A DNA stretch of 64,000 bases from Clostridiaceae bacterium (GCA_910575585.1 CAJTGF010000001.1:124197-188196); one strand, 5' to 3'; shown: positions 35,147 through 45,257, numbered from the stretch's first letter. Made by a program: numbers and translations. The notes: generated by a model from the letters alone, not told the origin.

Positions 35147-35836
35147 ATGGACAAGAATAAAATTTTTCAAGCGGTGGACCACACGCTTTTGACCCAGCAG
35201 GCTACTTGGAGCGAGATCCAGCAGATCTGCGACGACGCCATTAAGTACAACACGGCGTCCGTGTGCATTCCGCCCTCTTATGTGGAGGCGGTGAAGGAGT
35301 ATGTGGGGGAGAGGATGAAAGTGTGTACGGTCATCGGTTTCCCCAACGGCTACAGTACCACGGCGGCCAAGGTTTTTGAGACGGAGGACGCTTTGGAGAA
35401 CGGGGCCGACGAGATCGACATGGTGATTAATATCGGGGATCTGCGGGACCGGCGCTATGACCGGGTCCTGGAGGAGATCCGGACCATCAAAGCCGTGTGC
35501 GGGGACCATGTGCTGAAGGTGATCATCGAGACGTGCCTTCTGACTCAGGAAGAGAAGATCCGCATGTGCCAGCTGGTGACAGAGGCAGGGGCCGACTATA
35601 TTAAGACTTCCACGGGATTTTCCACGGCAGGAGCCACCTTTGAGGATATTCGGCTGTTTCGGGAACACGTGGGGCCAAAGGTAAAGATAAAGGCAGCGGG
35701 AGGCATCTCCTCTTTCGAGGATGCCGAGAGATTTTTGGAGTTGGGTGCCCAGCGTCTGGGTACCAGCAGGATCGTGAAACTGGCAAAAGCGGAGGAAAGC
35801 CATGGAGAGACAAACATTGATTCAGGCGGCTATTGA
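35147..35836 (+). CDS. deoC: Deoxyribose-phosphate aldolase
   Basis: 229 residues from the ATG at 35147 (AAAGGAGA upstream). Cleaves 2-deoxyribose 5-phosphate to acetaldehyde and glyceraldehyde 3-phosphate. The Schiff-base Lys is in DYIKTSTGF and the second active-site Lys in KIKAAGGI. First of three salvage genes; overlaps cdd by 35 bp. Confidence 0.96.
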   Translation: MDKNKIFQAVDHTLLTQQATWSEIQQICDDAIKYNTASVCIPPSYVEAVKEYVGERMKVCTVIGFPNGYSTTAAKVFETEDALENGADEIDMVINIGDLRDRRYDRVLEEIRTIKAVCGDHVLKVIIETCLLTQEEKIRMCQLVTEAGADYIKTSTGFSTAGATFEDIRLFREHVGPKVKIKAAGGISSFEDAERFLELGAQRLGTSRIVKLAKAEESHGETNIDSGGY

Positions 35837-36212
35837 CGCGCTGCCGGGGGCTTATGTTCCCTACTCCCATTTTCATGTGGCGGCCGCTCTTTTGTGCGGC
35901 GACGGCACGATATACACAGGCATCAATATTGAGAACGCGGCTTACACGCCTACGGTCTGCGCCGAGAGGAGCGCGTTTTTCCGGGCGGTCAATGAGGGAA
36001 AGCGCCATTTTGAGGCTATCGTTATCTGCGGCGGAAAGGACGGCATGCTGACGGATTACTGTCCCCCCTGCGGTGTGTGCAGACAGGTGATGCGGGAATT
36101 TTGCGACCCGGCCACCTTTCGAGTGATCCTTGCCAAGTCCCAGGAGGAGTACCGGGAATTTACGCTGGAACAGCTTCTTCCCATGGGATTTGGGCCGGAG
36201 GATCTTCAGTAA
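35802..36212 (+). CDS. cdd: Cytidine deaminase
   Basis: 136 residues, the size of the homotetrameric form. Zinc site CAERSAFF (Cys, and the catalytic Glu) and PPCGVCRQ. Converts cytidine and deoxycytidine to uridine and deoxyuridine, feeding the phosphorylase encoded downstream. GGAGG precedes the ATG inside deoC. Confidence 0.96.
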   Translation: MERQTLIQAAIDALPGAYVPYSHFHVAAALLCGDGTIYTGINIENAAYTPTVCAERSAFFRAVNEGKRHFEAIVICGGKDGMLTDYCPPCGVCRQVMREFCDPATFRVILAKSQEEYREFTLEQLLPMGFGPEDLQ

Positions 36213-36311
36213 GGCGGCAGATATGGGGAAAGGAAAAGGATCGTTGGAGAAACAAGAACGCGGTCTGCCAAACGCGCAGACGCGCAGGAGAGGGAAAGGG
36301 GGAGATGATCG

Positions 36312-37634
36312 GTGCGGATGTACGATCTGATCGAGAGGAAGAAGCACGGAGGAAAGCTTTCCAGGCAGGAGATCCATGAGATGGTCCAGGGCTTTGTCCG
36401 GGGGGAGATCCCTGACTATCAGATGGCCGCCATGCTGATGGCCGTTTACTTTAAGGGCATGGACCGGGAGGAGACATTGGGGCTTACGCTGGAGATGGCA
36501 TCTTCCGGGGACATGGTGGATCTGTCAGGGATCGAAGGGATCAAGGTGGACAAACACAGTACCGGTGGGGTGGGGGACAAGACCACCCTTGTCATCGGTC
36601 CTCTGGCGGCGTCTTTGGGGGTGAAGGTGGCCAAGATGTCGGGACGGGGGCTGGGGCATACGGGCGGCACCATAGACAAGCTGGAGTCTATTCCCGGACT
36701 GACCACCGCCGTCAGCCAGGAGCGGTTTTTTGGCATCGTCAATGAGACGGGGATCGCGGTCATCGGCCAGTCGGGCAACATGGTCCCTGCGGACAAGAAG
36801 CTGTATGCCCTGCGGGACGTGACGGCCACGGTTGACAGCATTCCTCTTATCGCCTCGTCCATCATGAGCAAGAAGATCGCCGCCGGAAGCGACGGCATTG
36901 TGCTGGATGTGAAGACAGGCAGCGGAGCGTTTATGAAGAGTCTTGAGGATTCCGTTGAGCTGGCAAAGGAGATGACTGCCATCGGGACGGGAGCGGGAAG
37001 GCGGTGCTGTGCCCTGATCACGGACATGGATGTGCCTTTGGGCTCTGCCATCGGCAATTCCCTTGAAGTGGCGGAAGCTATTGAGACCCTTAAGGGTCGC
37101 GGTCCCCGGGATCTGACCGAGGTGTGCCTGCAATTATGTACCCATATGCTTTACATGGCGGGAAAAGGGGATGTGGACAGCTGCTACGCCATGGCAAGGG
37201 AAGCCATGACGGACGGACGGGGAGTAAAGACCTTGGCTGCCATGGTAAAGGCCCAGGGCGGGGACGAGACTTACATACTGGAACCGGACAGATTCCCCAA
37301 AGCCCCTTACCGGCTGGAAGTGACAGCGGACAGGGAGGGGCACATTACCCACATCGACACGGCAGGCTGCGGCATCGCCTCGGCCATGCTGGGAGCGGGG
37401 CGGCAGAGGAAGGAAGATGATATCGATCACAGCGCAGGGATCTGCCTTTGCAAAAAATACGGCGACCAGGTGAAAAAGGGCGATGTCATTGCCGTCATGT
37501 ACACGTCGAAAGAGGAGCTTCTTAACGGGGCTTCCAAAAAACTGCTGGATTCCTATACCATAGGGGATGGGGAGCCTGGGGACAAGAAGCTGATCTATGC
37601 CAGGGTGACGGAAGACGGGGTGGAGATGTTTTGA
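36312..37634 (+). CDS. pdp: Pyrimidine-nucleoside phosphorylase
   Basis: 440 residues. The GTG at 36312 is preferred over the ATG at 36318: GGAGA is better spaced, and the resulting MRMYDLI start resembles Bacillus Pdp. Family signature KMSGRGLGHTGGTIDKLESI, phosphate loop DKHSTGGVGDKTT, C-terminal PYNP_C domain. Splits uridine, thymidine and deoxyuridine to base and (deoxy)ribose 1-phosphate. With deoC and cdd it degrades pyrimidine deoxynucleosides for carbon. No deoB-like mutase is visible. Confidence 0.96.
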   Translation: MRMYDLIERKKHGGKLSRQEIHEMVQGFVRGEIPDYQMAAMLMAVYFKGMDREETLGLTLEMASSGDMVDLSGIEGIKVDKHSTGGVGDKTTLVIGPLAASLGVKVAKMSGRGLGHTGGTIDKLESIPGLTTAVSQERFFGIVNETGIAVIGQSGNMVPADKKLYALRDVTATVDSIPLIASSIMSKKIAAGSDGIVLDVKTGSGAFMKSLEDSVELAKEMTAIGTGAGRRCCALITDMDVPLGSAIGNSLEVAEAIETLKGRGPRDLTEVCLQLCTHMLYMAGKGDVDSCYAMAREAMTDGRGVKTLAAMVKAQGGDETYILEPDRFPKAPYRLEVTADREGHITHIDTAGCGIASAMLGAGRQRKEDDIDHSAGICLCKKYGDQVKKGDVIAVMYTSKEELLNGASKKLLDSYTIGDGEPGDKKLIYARVTEDGVEMF

Positions 37635-37640
37635 TTCTGT

Positions 37641-37784
37641 GTTACTGTTTACACCATGGCTAATCAGCGGAGCGATTAGCCATGGGCCGGTACTGTTACG
37701 GGGGCAAAGCATATGCCCCATCGCCGCAGGCGATTTTAAATGGGCATATGCGGTTACGTTCACAGGGTACTTGTGAACAGTAAC
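37641..37784. repeat. 144-bp MITE-like repeat, copy 1
   Basis: Imperfect terminal inverted repeats GTTACTGTTTAC (37641-37652) and GTGAACAGTAAC (37773-37784). Inside are a perfect 12-bp hairpin CCATGGCTAATC / GATTAGCCATGG (37654-37685) and GCATATGCCCC / GGGCATATGC. A closely similar copy lies at 44992-45133. No coding capacity. It lies right after the pdp stop codon and may act as a terminator or mRNA-stability element. Confidence 0.85.
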
Positions 37785-37825
37785 TGATTTTGTAATAGAT
37801 TTCCTCAAAAGTAAAAAATATAGGA

Positions 37826-37854
37826 TTGAAAAATACTCTGCCATATTGTATAAT
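37826..37854 (+). promoter_or_regulatory. Promoter of the 6S-like RNA
   Basis: TTGAAA (37826-37831), 17-bp spacer, TATAAT (37849-37854); start expected near 37861. Confidence 0.75.
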
Positions 37855-37860
37855 AACCCT

Positions 37861-38060
37861 ATCAAAAGACGGGATTTGTAATTCCTGGAATGTTCGATAA
37901 TCTTACGTATCTTTGAACCTACATTATGACACAAGGGATTCCTATATTTTCCGGTGGATGTCAAGCCTCCTGCGAGTGGAAGGCAGAAGCCGGAGTGCGG
38001 TCACCCACCTAGCACGGCTAGGCGTCAAATTGTAAGAACCGGCATTTTGGGATTACAAAA
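37861..38060 (+). ncRNA. ssrS: Probable 6S RNA
   Basis: Non-coding transcript bounded by a consensus promoter and a strong terminator. The ends pair as a long closing stem: TTTGTAATTCC (37875-37885) with GGGATTACAAA (38049-38059), enclosing about 185 nt, the size of 6S RNA. GGAATGTTCG, then CTTTGAACCTACAT, ACAAGGGATTCCTATA and GGTCACCCACCTAG, resemble clostridial 6S sequences as I remember them. 6S RNA mimics an open promoter and sequesters housekeeping RNA polymerase. The identity is inferred from layout and remembered motifs. Confidence 0.75.
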
Positions 38061-38096
38061 GATGAAAGCAGCGAGCAATCGCTGCTTTATCTTTTT
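38061..38096 (+). terminator. Terminator of the 6S-like RNA
   Basis: AAAGCAGCGA-GCAA-TCGCTGCTTT (extended by GAT / ATC), then CTTTTT. Confidence 0.9.
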
Positions 38097-38177
38097 GCGA
38101 AAATGTGGTAATCTATACCTAGGTCTTAGAAAATCATGGGAATACATTAAGAACAGGGATGTTAGAAAGGGTTACAG

Positions 38178-39413
38178 ATGAACGAACACAAATTTCGGGA
38201 CTACATTTACTGGGGCGTTACGGCGGTCTTGGTCATTGTTACCTGCATTGCCACGGCTCTTATTTTTATCCGGTGGAAGACCGTGTGCCTGGCTCTGAAG
38301 AATCTTAACCGGATCCTGGCGCCGATCATCTATGGGGCTATCTTGGCTTACCTTCTGGCGCCGGTGTACAACCGGGTATACCGGTGGACCGACAGGCTTC
38401 TTACGCCCTATTTAAAGCGGGGGAGGAAAAAGCACGGGGCGGCCAGGGGGATGGCCACTCTGGTCTGTATCGCGTTTTTGGGGGCATTGGTTTTCGGGGT
38501 AGTGAAGTTAAGCCAGCCGCTTATTGAGAGTATTATGGGCATCGTCAATTCCATCCCAGCCAATGCGGCCAAGGTGTCGCTGTGGATCGAGACGCTGTTT
38601 GCGGACGCTCCCAACATTGAGCCTGTGGTCTTAAGCATTTACAACCAGGGGGTGGAGAAGCTGGTATCCTGGGTGCAGACCACCACAGATATCCTGCCCA
38701 ACATTGAGAAGGTCATTACCGGTATCTTTAACAGCATCATGGGCATTGTCAATCTGGTGAAGAACGTATTGATCGGCATCATCGTTATGGTGTATCTGCT
38801 GAACATGAAGGAGACGCTGGCAGCCCAGGGAAAGAAGATTATATACAGCCTGTTTTCTCTGCCGGTGGCCAACGAGGTGGTGGAAAAGTGGCGGTTTATC
38901 CACGGGGTCTTCGGCGGGTTCATCATCGGGAAGATCTGGGATTCCGTTATTATCGGGATCCTCACCTTTGTGTGGCTGAGTGTCCTTAAGATGCCGTACA
39001 CGGTGCTGATCAGCGTCATTGTGGGCGTGACCAACGTCATTCCCTTTTTCGGGCCTTTTATCGGCGCGGTGCCCAGCGCCATACTGGTTCTTTTGGTGGA
39101 CCCTAAGAAATGCCTGTGGTTCCTTTTGTCTATTTTGGCGATCCAGCAGCTGGACGGCAACATCATCGGACCTAAGATCCTGGGTAATTCCACAGGACTT
39201 TCCAGTTTCTGGGTGCTGTTTTCCATCCTGCTGTTCGGCGGACTGATGGGGCCTGTGGGCATGATCATCGGCGTGCCTATTTTTGCGGTTTTGTACCGGC
39301 TGACGGCGGAGTGGGTCAACCGGCAGCTAAAGAAACGGGAATTGTCCACGGTCACGGACGATTACGGGGACCTGAAACATATTGACGAGGAAAAGAAAAC
39401 ATTTGTCAGGTAA
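38178..39413 (+). CDS. AI-2E family membrane protein (YdiK/TqsA/PerM-like)
   Basis: 411 residues with about eight hydrophobic segments, starting YWGVTAVLVIVTCIATALIF. The family hallmark in the C-terminal half is present: VTNVIPFFGPFIGAVPSAIL, then QLDGNIIGPKILG. Family members export autoinducer-2 or act as Na+(Li+)/H+ antiporters; the sequence does not decide. It is followed after 6 bp by the SpoIID-like gene and probably shares its transcript. Confidence 0.9.
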   Translation: MNEHKFRDYIYWGVTAVLVIVTCIATALIFIRWKTVCLALKNLNRILAPIIYGAILAYLLAPVYNRVYRWTDRLLTPYLKRGRKKHGAARGMATLVCIAFLGALVFGVVKLSQPLIESIMGIVNSIPANAAKVSLWIETLFADAPNIEPVVLSIYNQGVEKLVSWVQTTTDILPNIEKVITGIFNSIMGIVNLVKNVLIGIIVMVYLLNMKETLAAQGKKIIYSLFSLPVANEVVEKWRFIHGVFGGFIIGKIWDSVIIGILTFVWLSVLKMPYTVLISVIVGVTNVIPFFGPFIGAVPSAILVLLVDPKKCLWFLLSILAIQQLDGNIIGPKILGNSTGLSSFWVLFSILLFGGLMGPVGMIIGVPIFAVLYRLTAEWVNRQLKKRELSTVTDDYGDLKHIDEEKKTFVR

Positions 39414-39419
39414 AGGTGT

Positions 39420-41684
39420 ATGAAGAAAAAGAAAATAACAGGATGGTTTCTGGGGATCCCGCTGACCGTAGCAGTGCTGGTGATCATTATACTTCTTGCG
39501 GAACCGGACAGGGACGGGGTGACCAGGGCCGCTGCTTATAAGGCGGCGGCTCTTTCTTCGGCCACGGTGGAGGAGTGCAGGCTGGCATCCCGGAAAAAGT
39601 CGGAATTTCCCGCCTCCAGCCAGGGCCAGTGGTATGTGAAATATATGGATACCCTGTATGAGCGAGGATGGATCCATAAGGAGATGACGCCTGCCACAGA
39701 GGAGACGGCGGAGGGGCTTTTAACCTACGAAGAAGCGGATTTTTTGGCGGGACAGGTATCCCAGGAGCTGAAAGACCAGGTGGGACTGACAAAAAAGAAC
39801 AGGACCAGGCCCTATCCTACCCAGGAGTGGTGGAAACTCTACGAATCTATCTGCAAAAAGCTTGACACATGGCAGGAGGAGAAGGTGCGGGAGGAGAAAC
39901 TGGTAGTTTACGGCACCTTTGAGGACGTGGAGTCCGGCGTGGCCTGGAGGGCCTACACAAACCTGGGCAACCGGGGGTTTGAGGGCCTGGGCCTTGGGTC
40001 TTTAAAAGACCAGGAGATCCGGGTGCTGGTAAGCGGCGGCGAGATCTTAAGGGTTATAGAGAAGGTGTCAAAATCCGTGGTGTACCGAAATGTCTGGATT
40101 ATGGAGGCAAAGGACCATGAGCTGAAGGCTTATGTAGGTTCCCTTCCAAGGACTCTGGATGTGAAAGCAAAGATAAAGGATCCCCAGAGTATGGCCTCAC
40201 AGGTTGCGGATATCTACGTGACAAACGGCCAGGTGAAAAAAATGGTGCTGAAACGTGAGCGGGTCAGCGGAAAGGTGCTGGAGATCAGAGACGGTGAGAT
40301 CGAGATCGAAGGTTACGGCAGCCTGGCAGTGGATGAGGATTTTAACCTGTATCGGCTTTACGGGGAGTTTCGCAGACTGGGGTTGTCCGGCGTGGTGGTG
40401 GGTTCTGATGTTCAGGAGTTTGTGGTGGCTGATGGGAAGATCTGCGCCGGTCTTGCTTTAAGGCCCTTTGACGCCAAGACTATCCGGGTGCTTTTGATGG
40501 ACACCGGTTTTGGTTCTATTTTTCATGACCATATCACGCTGGAGTTTTCCGGCCCGGCTGTGGTGTCGGCAGGGGACGGGACCAAGACGTACCAGGCAGG
40601 CCAAAGCGTCACCTTCCGGTCCGGGGATGAGGCCCTGAAAGGGGAGCGGGTAATGATCAAGCCTGTGGATGGGAGCGGGACTATCGGGGTCTCCACCATC
40701 ACGAGAGGGGACAAAACGCCCCGGTATCCGGGGCATATGGAGATCAAGCAGGAGTCGGAGGGGCTCGTGCTTGTTAATGAGGTTTACTTAGAAGAGTATT
40801 TGAAGCGGGTGGTTCCCAGCGAGATGCCTGCCAGCTATGAAAAGGAGGCACTGAAAGCCCAGGCAGTGTGCGCCAGGACTTATGCCTGGAGGCAGATCAT
40901 GGCCAATGGGTACAAAAATTACGGGGCTCACGTGGATGATTCCACCAAGTACCAGGTGTACAACAATGTGGAGACCAGCCCCAGCACTGACGGGGCGGTG
41001 GATGAAACTTACGGAAAGCTGATAACCTACGGCGGACAGGTGGCGGAGATCTATTATTTTTCCACATCCTGCGGCCACACCACAGACGGCACCATCTGGG
41101 GCGCCGGCCTGGAGGAGTATCCCTATCTTCGAGGGGTGGCGGTGAAGGAGGGCGGCGGCGTCCTGGATCTGACCGGGGAGGAGGCGTTTTCCCAGTACAT
41201 AAAGAGCTGTCCGGAAGGGTATGAGTCACAGTTCGGACTGTACCGGTGGACAGCCCGGACCACAGCCAGTCAGGTGCAAAAAAAGGTTACGGGCATCGGG
41301 GATATTGTGGATCTGACTATGAAGGAGCGGTCCACTGGGGGGATCGGAAAGGTGCTTCTTGTAAAGGGTACGGCAGGGAGCAAGGAGATTGTTGGCGAGG
41401 GACAGATACGGGCAGTGCTGGGCAATGCAAAGATGGAGATCCGGCAGCAAAACGGCAATGTCCTTACGGGGTGGGATTCTCTTCCCAGCGCGTTTATCGC
41501 CATAGAGAAGGAGGAGGGGACGGAGGACTGCGGGTTTGTTATCTATGGCGGCGGGTACGGCCATGGGGTTGGCATGAGCCAGAACGGAGCGCAGGCAATG
41601 GCGAAGATGGGGAAAGGTTATAAGGAGATTTTGCAGCTGTTTTATGACGGGACGGAAGTGGCGGAGATTGATGAGGTGTCATGA
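39420..41684 (+). CDS. SpoIID/LytB domain protein
   Basis: 754 residues. N-terminal signal anchor (GIPLTVAVLVIIILLAE), then a long extracellular region (~35-430) with no family I can name, then a SpoIID/LytB domain (~440-750: EYLKRVVPSEMPASY, AQAVCARTYA, TSCGHTT, GGGYGHGVGMSQNGA). SpoIID is a lytic transglycosylase that trims denuded glycan during engulfment. This protein is about twice the usual length, so it is a vegetative or accessory relative rather than spoIID itself. The catalytic Glu candidate lies in PSEMP. Confidence 0.88.
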   Translation: MKKKKITGWFLGIPLTVAVLVIIILLAEPDRDGVTRAAAYKAAALSSATVEECRLASRKKSEFPASSQGQWYVKYMDTLYERGWIHKEMTPATEETAEGLLTYEEADFLAGQVSQELKDQVGLTKKNRTRPYPTQEWWKLYESICKKLDTWQEEKVREEKLVVYGTFEDVESGVAWRAYTNLGNRGFEGLGLGSLKDQEIRVLVSGGEILRVIEKVSKSVVYRNVWIMEAKDHELKAYVGSLPRTLDVKAKIKDPQSMASQVADIYVTNGQVKKMVLKRERVSGKVLEIRDGEIEIEGYGSLAVDEDFNLYRLYGEFRRLGLSGVVVGSDVQEFVVADGKICAGLALRPFDAKTIRVLLMDTGFGSIFHDHITLEFSGPAVVSAGDGTKTYQAGQSVTFRSGDEALKGERVMIKPVDGSGTIGVSTITRGDKTPRYPGHMEIKQESEGLVLVNEVYLEEYLKRVVPSEMPASYEKEALKAQAVCARTYAWRQIMANGYKNYGAHVDDSTKYQVYNNVETSPSTDGAVDETYGKLITYGGQVAEIYYFSTSCGHTTDGTIWGAGLEEYPYLRGVAVKEGGGVLDLTGEEAFSQYIKSCPEGYESQFGLYRWTARTTASQVQKKVTGIGDIVDLTMKERSTGGIGKVLLVKGTAGSKEIVGEGQIRAVLGNAKMEIRQQNGNVLTGWDSLPSAFIAIEKEEGTEDCGFVIYGGGYGHGVGMSQNGAQAMAKMGKGYKEILQLFYDGTEVAEIDEVS

Positions 41685-41723
41685 TTGGATGGAAGGTCTA
41701 AAGCGATACCTAAAATGATTAAA

Positions 41724-42039
41724 TTGCTGGATTGTTGAGTGAGCAATGGGCGGGGATTGTCGTGAGGCCAGGCAGAGGAGAGCTGTCCCGTCCGGGTTCA
41801 GATATGCCAAACATTCCGATGAGCCCAAAGCGGAAATCAGTCGGGGTTAGGCCCTCCTGCTTTCCTGGTCTCATCTCCATGGCATATATTCACCCTGCCG
41901 GGACAGCTCTCCTCTGCCTGGCAAAACCAGAATTCGCTGGCTAAGGTTTGCTCACTTAAGGTAGTTTCGGTAGGGGACGCTGCTTCAACTTTGCGGCGGA
42001 AAAATAGCTGTTTTTTATGGCCTCAAGTATATTGTTGAG
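41724..42039 (+). repeat. Arm B3 of the palindromic repeat family
   Basis: Nearly identical to B1 over 316 bp with the same ends (TTGCTGGATTGTTGAG ... TTGTTGAG). Its variable stem CAGGCAGAGGAGAGCTGTCC pairs perfectly with GGACAGCTCTCCTCTGCCTG, whereas B1 has one mismatch. No credible gene inside. Confidence 0.85.
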
Positions 42040-42230
42040 GATTCCGTTGTTCCGCAAAGTGGTATGTTCGGATTTTTATGTATGGATACCTTGACAGATC
42101 GTGTTCCACTCCGAAGAAATCTCCATTCTGGCATGCCCTTTGGGTATACGCCAATAAACGCTTGTTTTATATGGGCAATTAAAAATATGGCAGTCAAGAC
42201 AGTCATTGACTCGCACCAAAAATAGAGAAG

Positions 42231-42577
42231 TAGGATTCGTTCCCATAAATATTATGCACAGCATATCGCTGCAAACAAAGCAGTTATTTTTTCACTACAG
42301 AGTCGAAACGGCGTTCTCTATCGAAACCACCTTAAGTGAGCAAATCCCGGCCAGCGAATTCTGCTTTTGCCCGGGAGGGAAGGGAGGCTGTGTGCCGGGC
42401 GGGTGAATATATGCCATGGAGATGAGACCAGGAAAGCAGGAGGGATGATACCCGACTGATTTCCGCTTTGGGCTCATCGGAATGTCTGGCATATCTGAAC
42501 CCGAACGGCACACAGCCTCCCTTCCCTCCCGGGCTCCGCGACAATCCCCGCCCACTGCTCACTCAACAATACAGCAA
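42231..42577 (-). repeat. Arm B4 of the palindromic repeat family
   Basis: Inverted relative to B3, about 190 bp away, so B3 and B4 form a second composite element. Same frame, different variable stem: CCCGGGAGGGAAGGGAGGCT and AGCCTCCCTTCCCTCCCGGG, mutually complementary. The outer flanks differ from those of the 18199-19270 copy. Confidence 0.85.
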
Positions 42578-42683
42578 TATGCCGAAATAAAAGCTTTGGC
42601 GTATTCGAACTACAGATGGAGGAATGATAAAATATTAACGATTTGTTAACCGGATTTAACAAATTTTAACGCATTTTTGTCAT

Positions 42684-42711
42684 TGACTTTTCCCAGAAAA
42701 TACCGTAAAAT
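42684..42711 (+). promoter_or_regulatory. Promoter of the chemoreceptor gene
   Basis: TTGACT (42684-42689), 16-bp spacer, TAAAAT (42706-42711). Confidence 0.5.
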
Positions 42712-42764
42712 TCTACATATCTATCTCTTACTTTGATTATTATAATTTAGCAGGAGGTTTTTTT

Positions 42765-44903
42765 ATGTTCGGAGAAGAGAAAAGGGCTGGGAATCCGTCT
42801 GTGGGGAGTCTCAGCAAAAGGATTATTTCTAAATTGATCGTTCTTGTGGCGGTCATGTTTTTTTTGATCGTTTCCGTGTCAGGTCTTATCTCCATGGTAT
42901 CTTTAGAGAGCGTGACCAAGGATAAGATGCAGACCCTGGCCTATGAGAACGTCTTTTTGATCCGCAACCAGATTGAAAATTCCTACGGCCAGGCTCTGGG
43001 ATTTGCCAATTCGCTGCGGAATATATCGGCGCTTCCGCCGTCGGAGCAGAGAGATGCCATAGACAACGCGCTGAAGGGATTTCTGCTGGGCGATGAGAAT
43101 TTTACCACAGTCTTTGCCTACTTTGAGCAGAATGCCATAGCCGACGCCAACGGGGAACCTTACAGCGTGCATAAGCGGGATATCGCCTATGAAGCCATTG
43201 CCTACTTTAACGAGGACGGCACCGAGGTGGAATATGAAAAGCATGAGGACGCCTTTGACAACTTTGACAAGGAGTACTACAAATACATAAAATCCTCCGG
43301 CCAGGCGTATGTGATGGAGCCTTATGTGTATCAGCTTAAGGGCAAAGACATCATGATGATCAGTATCATTGCCCCGATGTATGACGCTGACGGGGAGTTT
43401 CTGGGAGTGGCGGGGTGCGACGTGGCCCTGGCTGACATGCAGACCCAGCAGTACGCGCGCATTGGCTATGAGACGATCCATATGGTGCTGCTTTCCGAGG
43501 ACAACACCATACTGCTTGATACCGACAATGGTTCTTTGGTGGGAAAGACTGCCAAAGAGGCCGGTTATGACCAGATGGCGGAGGACGTGGAGAGACTTAA
43601 TTCCATGGAGGGAGGCCCTAATGTAAATAGTGTGTCTGTGATGAACGGCAGCACCATCAATTATTCCACAGGCAAAAAGGGAATCGCTGTTACAGTGCCT
43701 ATGAAGCTGGCCAGCGGAAATAAATGGAGTCTGCGGATCGCCATTAACCGAGGGGAGTTTGACAAGGCGCTGCTGACCGATGTGGCAAAGCTGATGATTG
43801 CCGTTATCTTCTTTGGCATTGTTCTGCTCTGCACGATCTATCAGATCATAAAGAAACATCTGGCCCCGGTGCAGGAGATTCTGGACGGCGCGTCCAAGCT
43901 GGAGGCGGGAGATCTGGAGATCAACATCGCTGTGGATACCAATGACGAGCTGGGGCGCATGGCAAAGGCCCTGAACCATATCAGCGCCACCATGGTCAAC
44001 TATGTGGACGACATCTCCCGGCAGCTGTCCCAGATGGCGTCCAATGACATGGATGTGGCCATACGGCACAGTTATATCGGCGATTTTATTCCCATCCAGA
44101 AGTCCATCGAAAAGATCACGGCTTCCTTAAACAACACCCTGCGGCAGATCAAGCTGTCTGCCGATGAGGTGTCTTCGGATTCCATAAGCGTTTCCAGCGG
44201 CGCCCAGGCTTTGTCCCAGGGAGCCAGGGAACAGGCCGACGCCATTGAGGAATTGGCATCCTCCATCGAGAATCTGTCCAAGGACATTACGGCCAATGCC
44301 GATGACGCCGAGAAGATGAGCCGCAACGCGGCCAAGGTCAGTGAGCGGATCGAGCAGGGCAGTGAGGATATGGATAAGCTGATTAAGGCCATGTCCGAGA
44401 TCCAGGAGGCTTCCGCAGGGATCGAGAAGATCATCAAAGCCATTGAGGATATTGCCGACGAGACCAACCTTCTGTCCCTTAACGCCTCCATAGAGGCTGC
44501 CAGGGCCGGGGAGGCCGGGAAAGGATTTGCCGTTGTGGCCAATCAGATCCGTAATCTGGCGGTAAAGAGTTCTGATTCGGTGAATCAGACGGCGGAATTG
44601 ATCGGGCGTTCCCTGGCGGCAGTGGAAAACGGGGTTCAGATCGCCGGGGAGACGGCAAGTTCCCTGTCTGCCGTGGTAGAAGGCGCAAAGGAGATCACAG
44701 GTTCCGTGCGTAAGATAAGCAGCGCCTCCCAGAACCAGAAGATGGTCCTTCAGGAGGTGGTCAGGAGCGTGGACCTGATCGAGGGAGTGGTCAGGAGCAA
44801 CACTGCCACTGCGGAGGAAAGCGCCCTTACCAGCGAGGAGCTGTCAAAACAGTCGAAACGTCTCCATGAACTGGTGAATCAGTTTAAATTAAAGGGGATG
44901 TGA
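42765..44903 (+). CDS. Methyl-accepting chemotaxis protein with dCache sensor
   Basis: 712 residues. First membrane helix (~25-50), a large extracellular dCache-type sensor (~55-320, with [20 protein letters not shown] and [13 protein letters not shown]), second helix ([20 protein letters not shown]), HAMP (~365-420), then the signalling coiled coil with the hairpin tip [26 protein letters not shown] precedes the ATG. No flagellar or che genes lie in the window. The sensor ligand is unknown, possibly an amino acid or organic acid by analogy with dCache receptors. Confidence 0.95.
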   Translation: MFGEEKRAGNPSVGSLSKRIISKLIVLVAVMFFLIVSVSGLISMVSLESVTKDKMQTLAYENVFLIRNQIENSYGQALGFANSLRNISALPPSEQRDAIDNALKGFLLGDENFTTVFAYFEQNAIADANGEPYSVHKRDIAYEAIAYFNEDGTEVEYEKHEDAFDNFDKEYYKYIKSSGQAYVMEPYVYQLKGKDIMMISIIAPMYDADGEFLGVAGCDVALADMQTQQYARIGYETIHMVLLSEDNTILLDTDNGSLVGKTAKEAGYDQMAEDVERLNSMEGGPNVNSVSVMNGSTINYSTGKKGIAVTVPMKLASGNKWSLRIAINRGEFDKALLTDVAKLMIAVIFFGIVLLCTIYQIIKKHLAPVQEILDGASKLEAGDLEINIAVDTNDELGRMAKALNHISATMVNYVDDISRQLSQMASNDMDVAIRHSYIGDFIPIQKSIEKITASLNNTLRQIKLSADEVSSDSISVSSGAQALSQGAREQADAIEELASSIENLSKDITANADDAEKMSRNAAKVSERIEQGSEDMDKLIKAMSEIQEASAGIEKIIKAIEDIADETNLLSLNASIEAARAGEAGKGFAVVANQIRNLAVKSSDSVNQTAELIGRSLAAVENGVQIAGETASSLSAVVEGAKEITGSVRKISSASQNQKMVLQEVVRSVDLIEGVVRSNTATAEESALTSEELSKQSKRLHELVNQFKLKGM

Positions 44904-44915
44904 TGACCTGATCAT

Positions 44916-44957
44916 AAAGTGTAAGGCTTGCCAAGGAGGGCAAAGCCTTACACTTTT
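44916..44957 (+). terminator. Rho-independent terminator after the chemoreceptor gene
   Basis: 14-bp stem AAAGTGTAAGGCTT / AAGCCTTACACTTT extended by GCC / GGC, then TTTT. Confidence 0.85.
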
Positions 44958-44991
44958 GACGTTTCCGGATGGATTTAGAAGATAGAAGGAC

Positions 44992-45133
44992 GTTACTGTG
45001 TACACCATGGCTGATCACTCCGCTGATTAGCCATGGGCCGGTGCCGTTGCGGGGGCAAGCATATGCCCCGTCGCCGCAGGCGATTTTAAATGGGCATACG
45101 CGGTTACGTTCATATGGTACCTGTGAACGCAAC
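44992..45133. repeat. MITE-like repeat, copy 2
   Basis: Same order of hairpins as 37641-37784: GTTACTGTGTAC end, CCATGGCTGATC / GATTAGCCATGG, GCATATGCCCCGTCGCCGC, GGGCATACGC, GTTACGTTCA, and GTGAACGCAAC at the right end. Directly to the right (about 45145-45163) is GGTTATCTGAACTGTTAC, which matches the hairpin at 13745-13775. Confidence 0.85.
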
Positions 45134-45205
45134 CGAAGGGGGCAAGGGTTATCTGAACTGTTACACAGTAGGACAGAGACAGGTTCCCGGGGAGAGGAAA
45201 AACAC

Positions 45206-45239
45206 TTGACATTTCGAACAAATGTTCTATAATAGAACA
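45206..45239 (+). promoter_or_regulatory. Promoter with SOS-like box and overlapping palindrome
   Basis: TTGACA (45206-45211), 16-bp spacer, TATAAT (45228-45233). CGAACAAATGTTCT (45215-45228) matches the Gram-positive LexA consensus CGAACRNRYGTTYG at 13 of 14 positions and lies between -35 and -10. A perfect 17-bp palindrome TGTTCTAT-A-ATAGAACA (45223-45239) is centred on the -10. Strong repression by LexA or a similar dimer is expected. Confidence 0.75.
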
Positions 45240-45257
45240 TATCAGGCGGTGATTCCC

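Noticed and set aside
41732-42662. Short frames in the second composite repeat
   Set aside because: Same reason: they follow the palindrome on both strands and change with the stem type.
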